In this document: one piece after another, positions 26,631 through 35,651 of the stretch
How positions within the stretch are numbered: position 1 is the stretch's first letter
How the letters are laid out: the number at the start of each line of letters is the position of its first letter
Assembly (NCBI GenBank): GCA_035936835.1
Contig: DASYVT010000146.1
Coordinates: forward strand, 1-58,001
Source of the DNA: Candidatus Methylomirabilota bacterium
GTDB taxonomy: Bacteria; Methylomirabilota; Methylomirabilia; Rokubacteriales; CSP1-6
Length of the DNA stretch: 58,001 nucleotides
Reading direction: 5' to 3'
Notes under the pieces: model-generated
The model's input: only the letters and a program-made list of their open reading frames with translations
What the model was told of the DNA's origin: nothing
Databases searched by the model: none
Position numbers and translations under genes: made by a program

Positions 26631-27727
26631 CAACTGCCGAAGAGCTTCTTCATTCGCTCGAGGAAAGAGGAGAGCAGCGGGCCCGAGGATGCCTTCGATG
26701 CCTCGCGGAGCTCTTCGAGGAGCTCCCGTTCCCGTTGCGAGAGCTTCTTCGGCACCTCGATGACCACCTCGTAGACCGCATGGCCGTGCCCCCGCCCTCT
26801 GAGGTGGGGCATCCCCTTGCCCTTGAGCGTCAAGCGCTGGCCCGGCTGGGTGCCGGCCGGCACCGTCAGCCGCGCCTTCCCGTCGAGCACGGGCACGTCG
26901 ACCTCGTCGCCGAGGCAGGCCTGGGAATAGGTCAGCGGCAGCGCGCAGACGAGGTCGGCGCCCTGGCGCACGAAGATCTCGTGCGGCCGGATCTGGAGCA
27001 GCACGTAGAGGTCGCCCGGCGGGCCGCCGTGGAGACCGCCCTCTCCCTCGCCCGAGAGGCGCAGCTGGTTGCCGTCCTCGATCCCCGCGGGGATCGTCAC
27101 CGTGAGCAGTCGCTCGCGCGCCACGCGGCCTTCGCCACGGCAGCCCGCGCACGGGTGGCGGTTGACGCGGCCCGCGCCTCCACAGGCCGGGCACGGGCGC
27201 GCGACGGTGAGGAAGCCCTGGGAGAAGCGGACTTGCCCCTGGCCGCGGCACGTCCCGCACGTCTCGGGCGTGGTGCCGGGCTCCTGGCGCGAGCCGCGGC
27301 AGGCCTCGCAGGTCTCGTGGCGGGGAATCTGGAGCTTGGTCTCGAGCCCGTGCGCAGCCTCCTCGAGCGAGATTCCGAGCCGGTACTGGAGGTCTTCGCC
27401 GCGCCGTGCGCGCGTGCGGCGCGCTCCGCCTCCGCCGCCGAAGAACCCCTCGAAGAGGTCCTCGATGATGGTGCCAAAGCCGACGTCGCCGGGGCCGCCG
27501 CCGGGCCCAGGGACGGTGCCGAAGCGGTCGTAGTGCGTGCGCTTGTCCGGATCGGAGAGCACGGTGTACGCCTCGCTGATTTCCTTGAAGCGCTCCTCGG
27601 CCCGGGCGTCACCGGGGTTCTTGTCAGGGTGGTGCTGGCGGGCGAGGGTGCGGTAGGCCTTCTTGAGCTCGGCGTCGTCGGCGCCCCGGCCGACGCCGAG
27701 GACCGAGTAGTAGTCCTTGGACGCCAC
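26630..27727 (-). CDS. dnaJ: Chaperone DnaJ (Hsp40)
   Basis: 365 aa. J domain (1-70) with the HPD motif in [11 protein letters not shown]; Gly/Phe-rich linker ([10 protein letters not shown]); four zinc-finger repeats ([31 protein letters not shown]); then the substrate-binding beta domain and a charged C-terminal helix. It delivers substrates to DnaK and stimulates its ATPase. GTG 27727 is the start, one base after the grpE stop. In the classical order dnaK lies between grpE and dnaJ; here they are adjacent and dnaK must be elsewhere. Confidence 0.96.
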   Translation of the reverse strand: MASKDYYSVLGVGRGADDAELKKAYRTLARQHHPDKNPGDARAEERFKEISEAYTVLSDPDKRTHYDRFGTVPGPGGGPGDVGFGTIIEDLFEGFFGGGGGARRTRARRGEDLQYRLGISLEEAAHGLETKLQIPRHETCEACRGSRQEPGTTPETCGTCRGQGQVRFSQGFLTVARPCPACGGAGRVNRHPCAGCRGEGRVARERLLTVTIPAGIEDGNQLRLSGEGEGGLHGGPPGDLYVLLQIRPHEIFVRQGADLVCALPLTYSQACLGDEVDVPVLDGKARLTVPAGTQPGQRLTLKGKGMPHLRGRGHGHAVYEVVIEVPKKLSQRERELLEELREASKASSGPLLSSFLERMKKLFGS

Positions 27728-27728
27728 G

Positions 27729-28265
27729 CTAGGACGCGTCGGGGCTCGAGGCCACGGTGACCATGGCCGGGCGGAGGACGCGCCCGTTGAGGAGATAGCC
27801 GCGCGCCGTCTCGTCCACCACCGTGCCCTCGGGCCGGCCCTGGGCGGGCACGCGCGCGATGGCCTCGTGCCGCTCGGGGTCGAAGAGCTGGCCGACGGAG
27901 GGGAAGGGGGTTACCCCGAACTTCTCCAGCACGCGCAGGAGCTCGCGCTGGGTCAGCTCCACCCCGGCCGTGACGGCCGCCGCCGCGGGCTCGCCGCGGG
28001 CCGCCTGAAGCGCCCGCTCGAAATTGTCGAGGACCGGCAGGAGCTCGCGCAGGAGCGACTCGTTGGCGTAGTGTGTGTACTCCTCCCGCTCGCGGGCGGC
28101 GCGCTTGCGGGCGTTGTCGAACTCGGCGGCAGCCCGGAGGTAGCGGTCGCGGTGCTCTTCGGCTTCGCGCCTCTTGGCTTCGAGGGCGTCGCGGAGACGC
28201 CGGATCTCTTCCTCGGGCTCGAGCGAAATACCGCCGTCCTCAGGGTCCAGGATGTGGTCGTTCAT
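27729..28265 (-). CDS. grpE: Nucleotide exchange factor GrpE
   Basis: 178 aa. Long N-terminal coiled coil ([20 protein letters not shown]), then [18 protein letters not shown] and [12 protein letters not shown], and a C-terminal beta domain with [13 protein letters not shown] and [16 protein letters not shown]. GrpE releases ADP from DnaK and acts as a thermosensor. ATG 28265 follows a 172-base intergenic stretch after hrcA that carries repeats (28300-28436). No CIRCE operator (the HrcA target) is visible upstream. Confidence 0.96.
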   Translation of the reverse strand: MNDHILDPEDGGISLEPEEEIRRLRDALEAKRREAEEHRDRYLRAAAEFDNARKRAAREREEYTHYANESLLRELLPVLDNFERALQAARGEPAAAAVTAGVELTQRELLRVLEKFGVTPFPSVGQLFDPERHEAIARVPAQGRPEGTVVDETARGYLLNGRVLRPAMVTVASSPDAS

Positions 28266-28299
28266 GACACAGAAAGTATAGCAGACGGGAGCCGGTTGA

Positions 28300-28436
28300 C
28301 CTGCGGCCGGTACCGGTTTGACCTGCGGACGGGGGGAGTGCGGGGGCACGCGGTGTGAGCCGCAGCCGAAGGCGAGGCGAGGGCTGAGACTGGTCGAGGC
28401 CCCCGCTGATGAACAAGGGCCTGCGGCCGGCACCGG
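28300..28436. repeat. Direct repeats flanking a palindrome, between hrcA and grpE
   Basis: A 17-bp sequence beginning CCTGCGGCCGG occurs at 28300-28316 and again at 28420-28436 with one mismatch. The right copy ends just before the hrcA stop codon. Between them lies an inverted repeat with perfect 8-bp arms GCGGGGGC (28340-28347) and GCCCCCGC (28399-28406). The layout resembles a small insertion flanked by target duplication. Confidence 0.6.
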
Positions 28437-28437
28437 A

Positions 28438-29487
28438 TCAGGATGGAAGGTACAGTTCTCTTTGCACTCGCGACAACGAGTCGGAGACGAGCCGCGCGGT
28501 CTCGTCCACGATGGCGATGACGTCGCCGTAGGCCATGCGTCGCGGCCCGACCACTCCCAGCACGCCCAGCACCTGACCGCGGTAGGTGTACGTGGAGGTG
28601 ATGAGGCTGCACTCGCGCATCTCCTCGACCGGATTTTCCCCACCGATCAAGACCTGCACGCCCCGCTCCTCGGCCATGCGCGTCAGGAGGTCCACGAGGC
28701 GGGCTTTGTCCTCGAAGGCCTTGAGCAGCCCGCGCATGGTGGCGACGTCGCTGAAGTCGGGATGGTCGAGCACGTTGATGGCGCCGCTGATGTAGAGGTT
28801 GCGGTCCTGCAGCAGCCCGACGATCTGGTCGAGGACGCCGCGGCTCCTGGTCCAGAGCGGGTCGAGCGGGTCGGCCGGGCGCTCGATGTCGTCGAGGATG
28901 GCCTGGAAGGTCTTGCCGCGGTAGCGCCGCGTCAAGGTCCGGCCGATCTCGCGCAGCTCCTCGACGCTCGGGCGGGGCAGCGGCGTGATGGCGCGGGCCG
29001 TGACCCAGCCCGTATCCGTGACGACCACGGCCAGCGCCCGGTCTTCGCCCAGGCCGACCAGCTCGATCCGGTCCAGCGCGGTGCGGCGGAGCGGCGGGGC
29101 GAGGAGCATCCCGGTCATGTGTGTGCCGTCCGAGAGGCGCGTGGGTGTCTCCGACATGAGCCGCTCGCCCGCGTCCGTCGGCGGGGCGGCGGTCTCCGCG
29201 GTCTTGGCGCCGGCCGGGGCGGCTTTCCACGGCACCTCGCCCAGGGCGCTGACGTAGAAGCGGTAGGCCTTGTCCGTCGGCACGCGGCCGGCCGACGTGT
29301 GAGGGTGGGTGAGAAAGCCCTGCTCCTCGAGGTCGGCCATCGCGTTGCGGATGGTCGCCGGCGATAGCCCCCGGACGTGACGGCGCGAGACGGACCGCGA
29401 CCCCACGGGCTGAGCGGTCTCCACGTATTCCGCGATGACAGCCAGGAGCACCTGCCGCAGACGCTGGTCGAGAACGGGCGGAGCCAT
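28438..29487 (-). CDS. hrcA: Heat-inducible transcription repressor HrcA
   Basis: 349 aa. N-terminal winged helix (DQRLRQVLLAVIAEYVETAQ, SPATIRNAMADLEEQGFL, HTSAGRVPTDKAYRFYV) followed by the GAF-like HrcA domain with NLYISGAINVLDHPDF and the C-terminal VGPRRMAYGDVIAIVDETA. HrcA represses chaperone operons by binding CIRCE inverted repeats. No CIRCE copy is visible in this window, so its operator is presumably at a dnaK or groES locus elsewhere. ATG 29487 lies 20 bases after the hemW stop. Confidence 0.95.
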   Translation of the reverse strand: MAPPVLDQRLRQVLLAVIAEYVETAQPVGSRSVSRRHVRGLSPATIRNAMADLEEQGFLTHPHTSAGRVPTDKAYRFYVSALGEVPWKAAPAGAKTAETAAPPTDAGERLMSETPTRLSDGTHMTGMLLAPPLRRTALDRIELVGLGEDRALAVVVTDTGWVTARAITPLPRPSVEELREIGRTLTRRYRGKTFQAILDDIERPADPLDPLWTRSRGVLDQIVGLLQDRNLYISGAINVLDHPDFSDVATMRGLLKAFEDKARLVDLLTRMAEERGVQVLIGGENPVEEMRECSLITSTYTYRGQVLGVLGVVGPRRMAYGDVIAIVDETARLVSDSLSRVQRELYLPS

Positions 29488-29507
29488 GGTGGCCGTATCG
29501 TACCCGA

Positions 29508-30788
29508 TTAAAGGAGATCGATGAAGAGCGCGTCCGAGAGGAGAAAGCCCGCCTCGGTCAGGCAAACACGTCCCTCGCGCTCCACGACGAGCCCGCGCTC
29601 ACGCCACGCCGCGAGCGTGGCCTGGAGCCGCGCCGGTCCCAGCGCGGCGCGCTCATCGAGCCACGCGGCCGGCACGCCGTCGCTGAGCCTGAGACCGAGG
29701 ATCAGGCGCTCGGCCAGGCGCTGGCGCGGCGTCAGCGTCTCGTGCGTGCCGACGGGCGGCTCACCGCCCGCGACCATGGCGCCGTAGCGCTCGACGGGCT
29801 TGACGTTGCCGTAGCGCACGTCCCCGAGGAACCCGCAGGCGCCAGGGCCCAGGCCAAGGTACTCCTCGGCGCGCCAGTAGATCTGGTTGTGCGTCGAGCG
29901 GTGCCCCGGGCGGGCGTAGTTGGAGACCTCGTAGTGCTCGAAGCCCGCCTCTGCCGCGAGCTGGGTGAGCCGCGTGTATTGCGCGGTCACCGTGTCCTCC
30001 GGGGGGAGGACTATTGGGATTTCGCTCGCCTCGGCCGGCGGGGCCCCAGCCCCGCGACGTCCTGCGGCTCGGTCCTGGATTTCGCTCGCCTCGGCCGGCG
30101 GGGCCCCAGCCCCGCGACGTCCTGCGGCTCGCCCTACAGACGCCGCCGCGTGCCAGAGGCTGCCCTCGTCGAGCGTCAGCGCGTAGGCCGAGAGGTGATC
30201 GGGTCCCCAGCCGAGCGCGCCCTTGACCGTCTCCTCCCAGGTCGCGAGGTCGAGCGCCGGCAGCCCGTAGATCAGATCGACGCTGACATCCTCGAAGCCC
30301 GCGGCGCGCGCGGCATCGAAGGCCTCGCGCGCCTGCGCGGCGGTGTGGAGCCGGTCCAGCGTCGGCAGGATGCGGTCGTCCAGGCTCTGGACGCCCAGGC
30401 TGATGCGCGTGACGCCCGCCCGGCGATAGCCCGACAGCCGCTCGAGGCTCACGCTCTCGGGATTGCACTCGACTGTGATCTCGGCGCCGGCCTCGATGCC
30501 GACGCGAGCCCGGAGGCGATCGAGGATCTCCGCCATGGCCTCGGCCGGCAGCAGTGAAGGTGTGCCGCCGCCGAGGAAAACGCTGCGAAGGCCGACGGCG
30601 CCCGCCCACGGGGCGCGGGTGACGAGATCCATCTCGCCGAGGAGCGCCGGGAGGAAGCGCGCGACGGCGCCGGGCGAATCGGGCGCGGTGTTAAAGGAGC
30701 AGTAGCCGCAGCGCTTCGTGCAGAAGGGGACGTGGAGGTACGCGCCGATCGAGCCCGAGCGAGGAATCCACGAGTCAAGTGAAGTCAT
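29508..30788 (-). CDS. hemW: Radical SAM coproporphyrinogen-III-oxidase-like protein HemW
   Basis: 426 aa. Radical SAM cluster motif CTKRCGYCSF near residue 25, VFLGGGTPSLL, ITVECNPESV and DLIYGLPALDL. The first Cys motif is CxxxCxxC followed by Phe, and YLHVPFC precedes it. HemW is a heme chaperone rather than a true oxidase. An in-frame insertion of about 45 residues between LDEGSLWHAA and LPPEDTVTAQY consists of two copies of an RRGAGAPPAEASEI-containing repeat, encoded by a 60-bp tandem duplication (30017-30131). Placement ahead of hrcA is the classical order. ATG 30788 chosen; GTG 30791 adjacent. Confidence 0.93.
   Translation of the reverse strand: MTSLDSWIPRSGSIGAYLHVPFCTKRCGYCSFNTAPDSPGAVARFLPALLGEMDLVTRAPWAGAVGLRSVFLGGGTPSLLPAEAMAEILDRLRARVGIEAGAEITVECNPESVSLERLSGYRRAGVTRISLGVQSLDDRILPTLDRLHTAAQAREAFDAARAAGFEDVSVDLIYGLPALDLATWEETVKGALGWGPDHLSAYALTLDEGSLWHAAASVGRAAGRRGAGAPPAEASEIQDRAAGRRGAGAPPAEASEIPIVLPPEDTVTAQYTRLTQLAAEAGFEHYEVSNYARPGHRSTHNQIYWRAEEYLGLGPGACGFLGDVRYGNVKPVERYGAMVAGGEPPVGTHETLTPRQRLAERLILGLRLSDGVPAAWLDERAALGPARLQATLAAWRERGLVVEREGRVCLTEAGFLLSDALFIDLL
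30017..30131. repeat. 60-bp-period tandem repeat with hairpins, in frame inside hemW
   Basis: Two identical 55-bp blocks at 30017-30071 and 30077-30131, exact period 60 bp (20 codons). Each contains a hairpin GCGGGGC-TGGG-GCCCCGC. The repeat is translated as an extra loop of HemW with no counterpart in typical homologues. Confidence 0.92.
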
Positions 30789-30809
30789 CACGACGTAGTC
30801 CCCATCTCA

Positions 30810-30988
30810 GGCTGCTCAAAGAGGTCCAGATGCGAGGCGGCGCCCCGCCGTTCGAGTTGAGCGGCCGCCGCGAGACGAGGGCTGAGTTGATCCGCACGCG
30901 AGGCGTACTCCTGTACGTTGAGCGTGCGATCGAGGGCGCCCCAACAGGCTTCTTGCTAAATGGCGCAGATGGGCCTCTTTCAGCAACC
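30810..30988 (-). repeat. Nested palindromic element, copy 1 (between lepB and hemW)
   Basis: 179 bp filling almost the whole lepB-hemW gap. The outer arms (30810-30824 and 30974-30988) pair at 13 of 15 positions. A central stem GCACGC/GCGTGC (30922-30927 and 30894-30899) carries the apical hairpin CGTAC-AGGA-GTACG. The apical 22 bases are identical to copy 2 at 48774-48899, and the orientation relative to transcription is the same. Compared with copy 2 it has extra sequence (about 30840-30890) in one arm. Confidence 0.85.
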
Positions 30989-30991
30989 GCT

Positions 30992-31660
30992 CTACGGCAG
31001 CCAGTTGCCCAGGCGGCCCCAGCGCGGCCAGTGGCTCTCCCCGTTCCACGACCAGTAGATCAGGAAGGCCTTGCCGCGGATCTTCTCGCCCCGGACGAAG
31101 CCCCAGTAGCGGCTGTCCTGCGAGTTGTCCCGGTTGTCGCCCATGACAAAGTACGAGCCCGGCGGCACCACGAGCGGGTCGCATCCGTAGAGGTAACCGC
31201 AGTGGCCCGACGGGACGGCGGGCATCGAGCCGGGTCGGGCGTACGGCTCCTCGATCGGCCGGCCGTTGAGCTTGACGCGGTTGTCCTGCACCTGCACGGT
31301 GTCGCCCCCGACCGCGATGATGCGCTTGATGAAGTCGCGGCTCTCGTCGTTGGGGTACTTGAACACGACGATGTCGCCGCGCTCCGGCTTGCGGAAGCCC
31401 GGCAGGTGGGTGTCCGAGAACGGCAGCTCGGCGCCGTAGAGGAACTTGTTGACGAGGATGTAGTCGCCCACGAGCAGGGTGTCCATCATGGAGCCCGACG
31501 GGATGGTGAAGGCCTGCACCCCGCACTGGCGGATCACGAGCGCCAGCAGCCCGGCGATGAAGATGGCCTCGGCGTACTCGCGGACGAGCGACTTGCGGCG
31601 CGCGGGGGCCGTGGCCTCGACGGGCGCGGGCGCTTCGGGGTGGGTCTGGGTCGGGCTCAT
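30992..31660 (-). CDS. lepB: Signal peptidase I
   Basis: 222 aa membrane serine protease that removes Sec signal peptides. One N-terminal membrane segment (EAIFIAGLLALVIRQ); catalytic Ser in FTIPSGSMMDTLL, general-base Lys in RDFIKRIIAVGGD; box E is YFVMGDNRDNSQDSRYWG. The N-terminal Pro/Ala-rich tail (residues 1-22) is cytoplasmic. It lies 7 bases downstream of lepA, matching the common lepA-lepB pair, and is followed by palindromic element copy 1. Confidence 0.95.
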   Translation of the reverse strand: MSPTQTHPEAPAPVEATAPARRKSLVREYAEAIFIAGLLALVIRQCGVQAFTIPSGSMMDTLLVGDYILVNKFLYGAELPFSDTHLPGFRKPERGDIVVFKYPNDESRDFIKRIIAVGGDTVQVQDNRVKLNGRPIEEPYARPGSMPAVPSGHCGYLYGCDPLVVPPGSYFVMGDNRDNSQDSRYWGFVRGEKIRGKAFLIYWSWNGESHWPRWGRLGNWLP

Positions 31661-31667
31661 CCGACGC

Positions 31668-33458
31668 TCAGCTCTTGAGGACCGACAGGAACGCTTCCTG
31701 CGGCACCTCGACCTTGCCGACCTGCTTCATGCGTTTCTTGCCCTCCTTCTGTTTCTCGAGCAGTTTGCGCTTTCGCGTGATGTCGCCGCCGTAGCACTTG
31801 GCGGTGACGTTCTTGCCCATGGCCTTGACGGTCTCGCGCGCGATGACCCGGCTGCCGATGGCCGCCTGGATGGCGACCTCGTACAGCTGCCGCGGGATGA
31901 CGCCGCGAAGCTTTTCGGTCAGCGCCTTGCCCTTTTCGTAGGCCTTGTCGCGGTGGGCGATGACGCTCAGCGCGTCCACCGGGTCGCCGTTGAGGATGAT
32001 GTCGAGCTTGACCATGTCCGACTCGCGGAACTCGAGGAAGTCGTAGTCGAACGACGCGTAGCCTTTCGAGATGGACTTGAGCTTATCGTAGAAGTCGATC
32101 ACGATCTCGGAGAGCGGGAAATCGAACTGGATGTGGCAGCGCTTGCCCAGGTACTCGAGCGACTTGTGTTCGCCTCGTTTGTCCTGCGCCAGCTTGTAAA
32201 TCTCGCTCATGAACTCGGTCGGCACGAAGACGGAACCGCGGACGTAGGGCTCCTCGATCCGCTCGATCTTGTCCACGGGCGGCAGCTTGGACGGGTTGTC
32301 GATCTCGATGGTCTCGCCCTGCATCGTCACCACTCGGAAGCGCACGCTCGGGGCCGTGACGATCAGCGACAGGTTGAACTCGCGCTCGAGCCGCTCCTGG
32401 ACGATCTCGAGGTGGAGCATACCCAGGAAGCCGCAGCGGAAGCCGTAGCCGAGCGCGAGCGAGGTCTCGGGCTCGAAGCTGAAGGCGGAGTCGTTGAGGC
32501 GCAGCTTCTCGAGGGCGTCCCGCAGCCCCTCGTAGTCGGTGTCCTCGATCGGGTAGAGACCCGCGAAGACCATGGGCTTGGCCTCGCGGTAGCCAGGGCA
32601 GGGCTCGGCGGTCGGGCTCAGCACGTCGGTGATCGTCTCGCCCATCTTCGCGTCGGCGACGCGCTTGATGGAGGCGGTAAGAAAGCCCACCTGGCCTGCG
32701 CTGAGCTCGTCCACCGGGCGCATGTCGGGGGCGAAGATGCCGACCTGCTGGACCTCGCAGGTCTTGCCGTTCGACATGAGCAGGATGCGCATCCCCGCCC
32801 GCACGCGCCCGTCGATCAGCCGGATGTAGACGACGACGCCCTGGTACGAGTCGTAGAAGGAGTCGAAGACGAGCGCCTTGAGCGGCGCCTCCGCGTCTCC
32901 CTTGGGCGGCGGGATGCGGCTCACGATGGCTTCCAGCACCTCGGGCACGCCCGTGCCGTGCTTCGCCGAGATCGTGAGCGCCGTGTCGCCGTCGAGCCCC
33001 AGCATCTCGGTGATCTGCGCCCGCGTGCCTTCCACGTCGGCCGCCGGCAAGTCAATCTTGTTGATGACCGGGATAATCTCGAGCCCGCCGTCGAGCGCGA
33101 GGTAGAAGTTGGCCAGCGTCTGGGCCTCGACGCCCTGGCCCGCGTCCACGATCAGGAGCGCGCCCTCGCACGCGGCCAGCGAGCGCGACACCTCGTAGGA
33201 GAAGTCCACGTGGCCGGGCGTGTCGATCAGGTTGAGCGTGTACTCGTGGCCGTCGCGCGCCGCGTAGAGGAGGCGCACGGTGTGAGCCTTGATGGTGATG
33301 CCGCGCTCCTTCTCGAGGTCCATCGAGTCGAGGACCTGTCCCACGGCCTTCTTGGCGTCCATGGTGCCGGTGAGGGACAGCAGACGATCCGCCAGGGTGG
33401 ACTTGCCGTGGTCGATGTGGGCGACGATGGAGAAGTTGCGGATGCGGTCCGTGGTCAT
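31668..33458 (-). CDS. lepA: Elongation factor 4 (back-translocating GTPase)
   Basis: 596 aa, standard length. G motifs: AHIDHGKST (G1), the switch [17 protein letters not shown] (G3), NKIDLP (G4). EF-G-like domains follow, then the LepA-specific C-terminal domain ([20 protein letters not shown]). It acts on stalled or misplaced ribosomes. ATG 33458 gives [16 protein letters not shown]. The 35-base gap to the upstream nucleotidyltransferase suggests one transcript from ugd onwards. Confidence 0.97.
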   Translation of the reverse strand: MTTDRIRNFSIVAHIDHGKSTLADRLLSLTGTMDAKKAVGQVLDSMDLEKERGITIKAHTVRLLYAARDGHEYTLNLIDTPGHVDFSYEVSRSLAACEGALLIVDAGQGVEAQTLANFYLALDGGLEIIPVINKIDLPAADVEGTRAQITEMLGLDGDTALTISAKHGTGVPEVLEAIVSRIPPPKGDAEAPLKALVFDSFYDSYQGVVVYIRLIDGRVRAGMRILLMSNGKTCEVQQVGIFAPDMRPVDELSAGQVGFLTASIKRVADAKMGETITDVLSPTAEPCPGYREAKPMVFAGLYPIEDTDYEGLRDALEKLRLNDSAFSFEPETSLALGYGFRCGFLGMLHLEIVQERLEREFNLSLIVTAPSVRFRVVTMQGETIEIDNPSKLPPVDKIERIEEPYVRGSVFVPTEFMSEIYKLAQDKRGEHKSLEYLGKRCHIQFDFPLSEIVIDFYDKLKSISKGYASFDYDFLEFRESDMVKLDIILNGDPVDALSVIAHRDKAYEKGKALTEKLRGVIPRQLYEVAIQAAIGSRVIARETVKAMGKNVTAKCYGGDITRKRKLLEKQKEGKKRMKQVGKVEVPQEAFLSVLKS

Positions 33459-33493
33459 CTGCCTCAGGATATCACGCGCTGAGCCGCGATGCG

Positions 33494-34558
33494 TCAGCGG
33501 ACGAGGTGGACGCGCGAGGCTACGACGGCGCCGTCCTCGAGCACGACGCCGGGGCCGACGTGGGCGTGCTGGCCGATGCGGACGTCGGCGCCGATGATGC
33601 AGTCGCGGAGCACGGCGCCGGCGCCGACCGAGACGCGCTCCCAGAGGACGGCGCCCTCGACGGCTGCCGCCGCTCCGACGACGCATCCCGGGCCCAGGAC
33701 GGCGGAGGGGCCGACGCGGCAGTCGTCCGCGAGCCGGCACCCCGCGCCGATCACGACCGGCGCCACGGCTGAGACGCGCGCGCCCAATACCGCGTCGGTC
33801 GCGATCGAGCGCCGGTCGCCGCCCGCGCCCGCCGGGCCCACGTCCGTCGCCACCCGGCCCTCCAGCAGGTCGAGCTGGGCCTGGCGGTATTTTTCGGGGC
33901 TGCCGATGTCGATCCAGTAACCGTCGCCGACCCACCCGAAGAAAGGCAGGCCGTCGGCCAGGAGCCCCGGGAAGAACTCGCGCTCCATGGACGCGACGCG
34001 GCCGGGCGAGATTCGCGCCAGCAGGGCGCCGTCGAGCACGTAGATCCCGGCGTTGACCGTGTCGGCCGTTCGCTGCGCCGCGCTTGGTTTCTCCACGAAT
34101 CCTGTCACGCGCCCGTCGCCAGTCACCTCGACCAGGCCGTAGGGGCTGGGGTCTTCCACGCGCGTCAGGAAGATCGAGGCCCGCGCCCCTCGCTGGGCGT
34201 GGAAGCGCAGCATGGCGGAGAGGTCGACGTCGGTCAGGACGTCGCCGTTGAGCACGACGACGAGGCCGCTCACGAGATCGGCCGCGTTCCGGACGCCGCC
34301 CGCCGTCCCCAACGGCTCCGCCTCGACGGCGTAGTCGAGCCTGACGCCCCAGCCGGCGCCGTCGCCCATGGTCCGCCGAACCTCGTCCACGAGATAGGAG
34401 CACGACAGCACGACGCGCTCGATCCCGTGCCGACGCAGCAAAGCCAGCTGGTAGACCAGAAACGGGACGTTGAGCAGCGGGACGACAGGTTTCGGGCGGG
34501 AGCTCGTCAGGGGGCGCAGGCGCGTGCCTTGGCCCCCGGCCAGGATGACGGCGGTTAT
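33494..34558 (-). CDS. NDP-sugar nucleotidyltransferase with hexapeptide-repeat tail
   Basis: About 354 aa. N-terminal nucleotidyltransferase: [53 protein letters not shown]-terminal left-handed beta-helix (about 235-354) with repeats such as [12 protein letters not shown]. Resembles mannose-1-phosphate guanylyl- or glucose-1-phosphate thymidylyltransferases; exact sugar unknown. The expected start codon at 34558 reads ATA, and no ATG, GTG or TTG lies nearby in frame; TTG 34636 is far upstream inside the Trm112-like gene. ATA overlaps that gene's TAA stop, as if an ATGA overlap had mutated to ATAA. Sugar-cluster context fits. Confidence 0.85.
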   Translation of the reverse strand: MTAVILAGGQGTRLRPLTSSRPKPVVPLLNVPFLVYQLALLRRHGIERVVLSCSYLVDEVRRTMGDGAGWGVRLDYAVEAEPLGTAGGVRNAADLVSGLVVVLNGDVLTDVDLSAMLRFHAQRGARASIFLTRVEDPSPYGLVEVTGDGRVTGFVEKPSAAQRTADTVNAGIYVLDGALLARISPGRVASMEREFFPGLLADGLPFFGWVGDGYWIDIGSPEKYRQAQLDLLEGRVATDVGPAGAGGDRRSIATDAVLGARVSAVAPVVIGAGCRLADDCRVGPSAVLGPGCVVGAAAAVEGAVLWERVSVGAGAVLRDCIIGADVRIGQHAHVGPGVVLEDGAVVASRVHLVR

Positions 34559-34725
34559 GTGCCCGGTGTCCAGGGCTGCGCCTCGCTGATGAGCATGACC
34601 GGGATGCCGTCGCGGATCGGGTAGGCTTTCTTGCACCGCTGGCAGATGATGCGCGTCTCCTCGAAGATGAGGTTGCCCTTGCAGGCCGGGCAGGCCAGGA
34701 TGGACCGCAGCTCCTCGTCGATCAT
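34555..34725 (-). CDS. Trm112-like zinc-ribbon small protein
   Basis: 56 aa: [19 protein letters not shown], then [20 protein letters not shown]. The CPAC and CQRC pairs form a zinc ribbon, and [12 protein letters not shown] is the hallmark of the Trm112/YcaR family, small proteins that stabilise or activate partner enzymes. A good ribosome binding site (AAGGAGA) precedes ATG 34725, which overlaps the galE stop (ATGA). Its stop overlaps the next gene's start. In several bacteria this family sits beside LPS or sugar-nucleotide genes, as here. Confidence 0.88.
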   Translation of the reverse strand: MIDEELRSILACPACKGNLIFEETRIICQRCKKAYPIRDGIPVMLISEAQPWTPGT

Positions 34726-35651
34726 CGTCCGGTCTCCTTCCTGAAGTGGTCGAGAGTCTGGATCAAGCCGTCGCCGAGGGGCGCGGTCGGACGCCAGCCG
34801 AGCACGCGCTCGGCTAGCTTGGGGCTCAGACAGCTGCGCCGCTGCTCGCCGGGTCGCGCGGGGGCGTGGACGGCGTCGACGCTTGCGTCCGCGGCGGCCC
34901 GAAGCGCGTCGCAGATGGCGTTCACCGAGGTCTCCACTCCGGTGCCGATGTTCAGCGGCCCGGTGACGTCCGGCCGCTCGAGCGCCAGCAGATTGGCCGC
35001 GGCCACGTCATCCACGTGGACGAAGTCGCGCGTCTGGAGACCATCGCCGTTGATCACGGGCGCCTCGCCCGCCAGGATGCGGCGGCAGAAGATGGCCACC
35101 ACGCCCGCCTCGCCGTAGGGGTTCTGCCGCGGGCCGTACACGTTGGCGTAGCGGAGGGAGACGCCGCTCATGCCCCAGACGGCTCCCCACGCGTCTACGT
35201 ATTGTTCCATCGCGACCTTGGTGATCCCGTAGGGGGACGCGGGCCGGGCTGGGTGCTCCTCGGGCGTGGGGATCAGGTCCGTGTCGCCGTAGCCGGCGCC
35301 GCCGCTCGAGGAGTAGATCATCCGCCGCACGCCGAAGCGCCGGCAGCAGTCGAGCAGGTTGAGCCCGCCGCTGATGTTGACCGACGCGTCGAACGCGGGA
35401 TCGGCGACGGAGCGGGCGACGGAGGCCTGGGCGGCCAGGTGCGCCACCGCGTCGGGACGCTCGGCCGCGAAGACCTCGCTGAGCTGCCCGCTCCGGATGT
35501 CGAGCGCGTGGAAGACCGCCTTCGGAGGGAGCCACGCGCGGTTGCCCGTCGAGAGGTCGTCCACGATGGCCACCGCGTGCCCGGCGCGGATGAAGGCGTC
35601 CGCGACGTGGGAGCCGATGAAGCCGGCTCCGCCCGTGACGAGCACCTTCAC
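34722..35651 (-). CDS. NAD-dependent sugar epimerase (GalE-like)
   Basis: 309 aa short-chain dehydrogenase. Rossmann motif [16 protein letters not shown], catalytic Ser in [12 protein letters not shown], YxxxK in [14 protein letters not shown], and [17 protein letters not shown]. Likely UDP-glucose or UDP-GlcNAc 4-epimerase; substrate not certain. GTG 35651 overlaps the uxs stop by 4 bases and is preferred over upstream ATG 35678 because VKVLVTGG is the family start. Confidence 0.9.
   Translation of the reverse strand: MKVLVTGGAGFIGSHVADAFIRAGHAVAIVDDLSTGNRAWLPPKAVFHALDIRSGQLSEVFAAERPDAVAHLAAQASVARSVADPAFDASVNISGGLNLLDCCRRFGVRRMIYSSSGGAGYGDTDLIPTPEEHPARPASPYGITKVAMEQYVDAWGAVWGMSGVSLRYANVYGPRQNPYGEAGVVAIFCRRILAGEAPVINGDGLQTRDFVHVDDVAAANLLALERPDVTGPLNIGTGVETSVNAICDALRAAADASVDAVHAPARPGEQRRSCLSPKLAERVLGWRPTAPLGDGLIQTLDHFRKETGR

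Noticed and set aside
28266-29520. CIRCE operator for HrcA near grpE or hrcA
   Set aside because: No TTAGCACTC-N9-GAGTGCTAA-like inverted repeat is present in the intergenic stretches.
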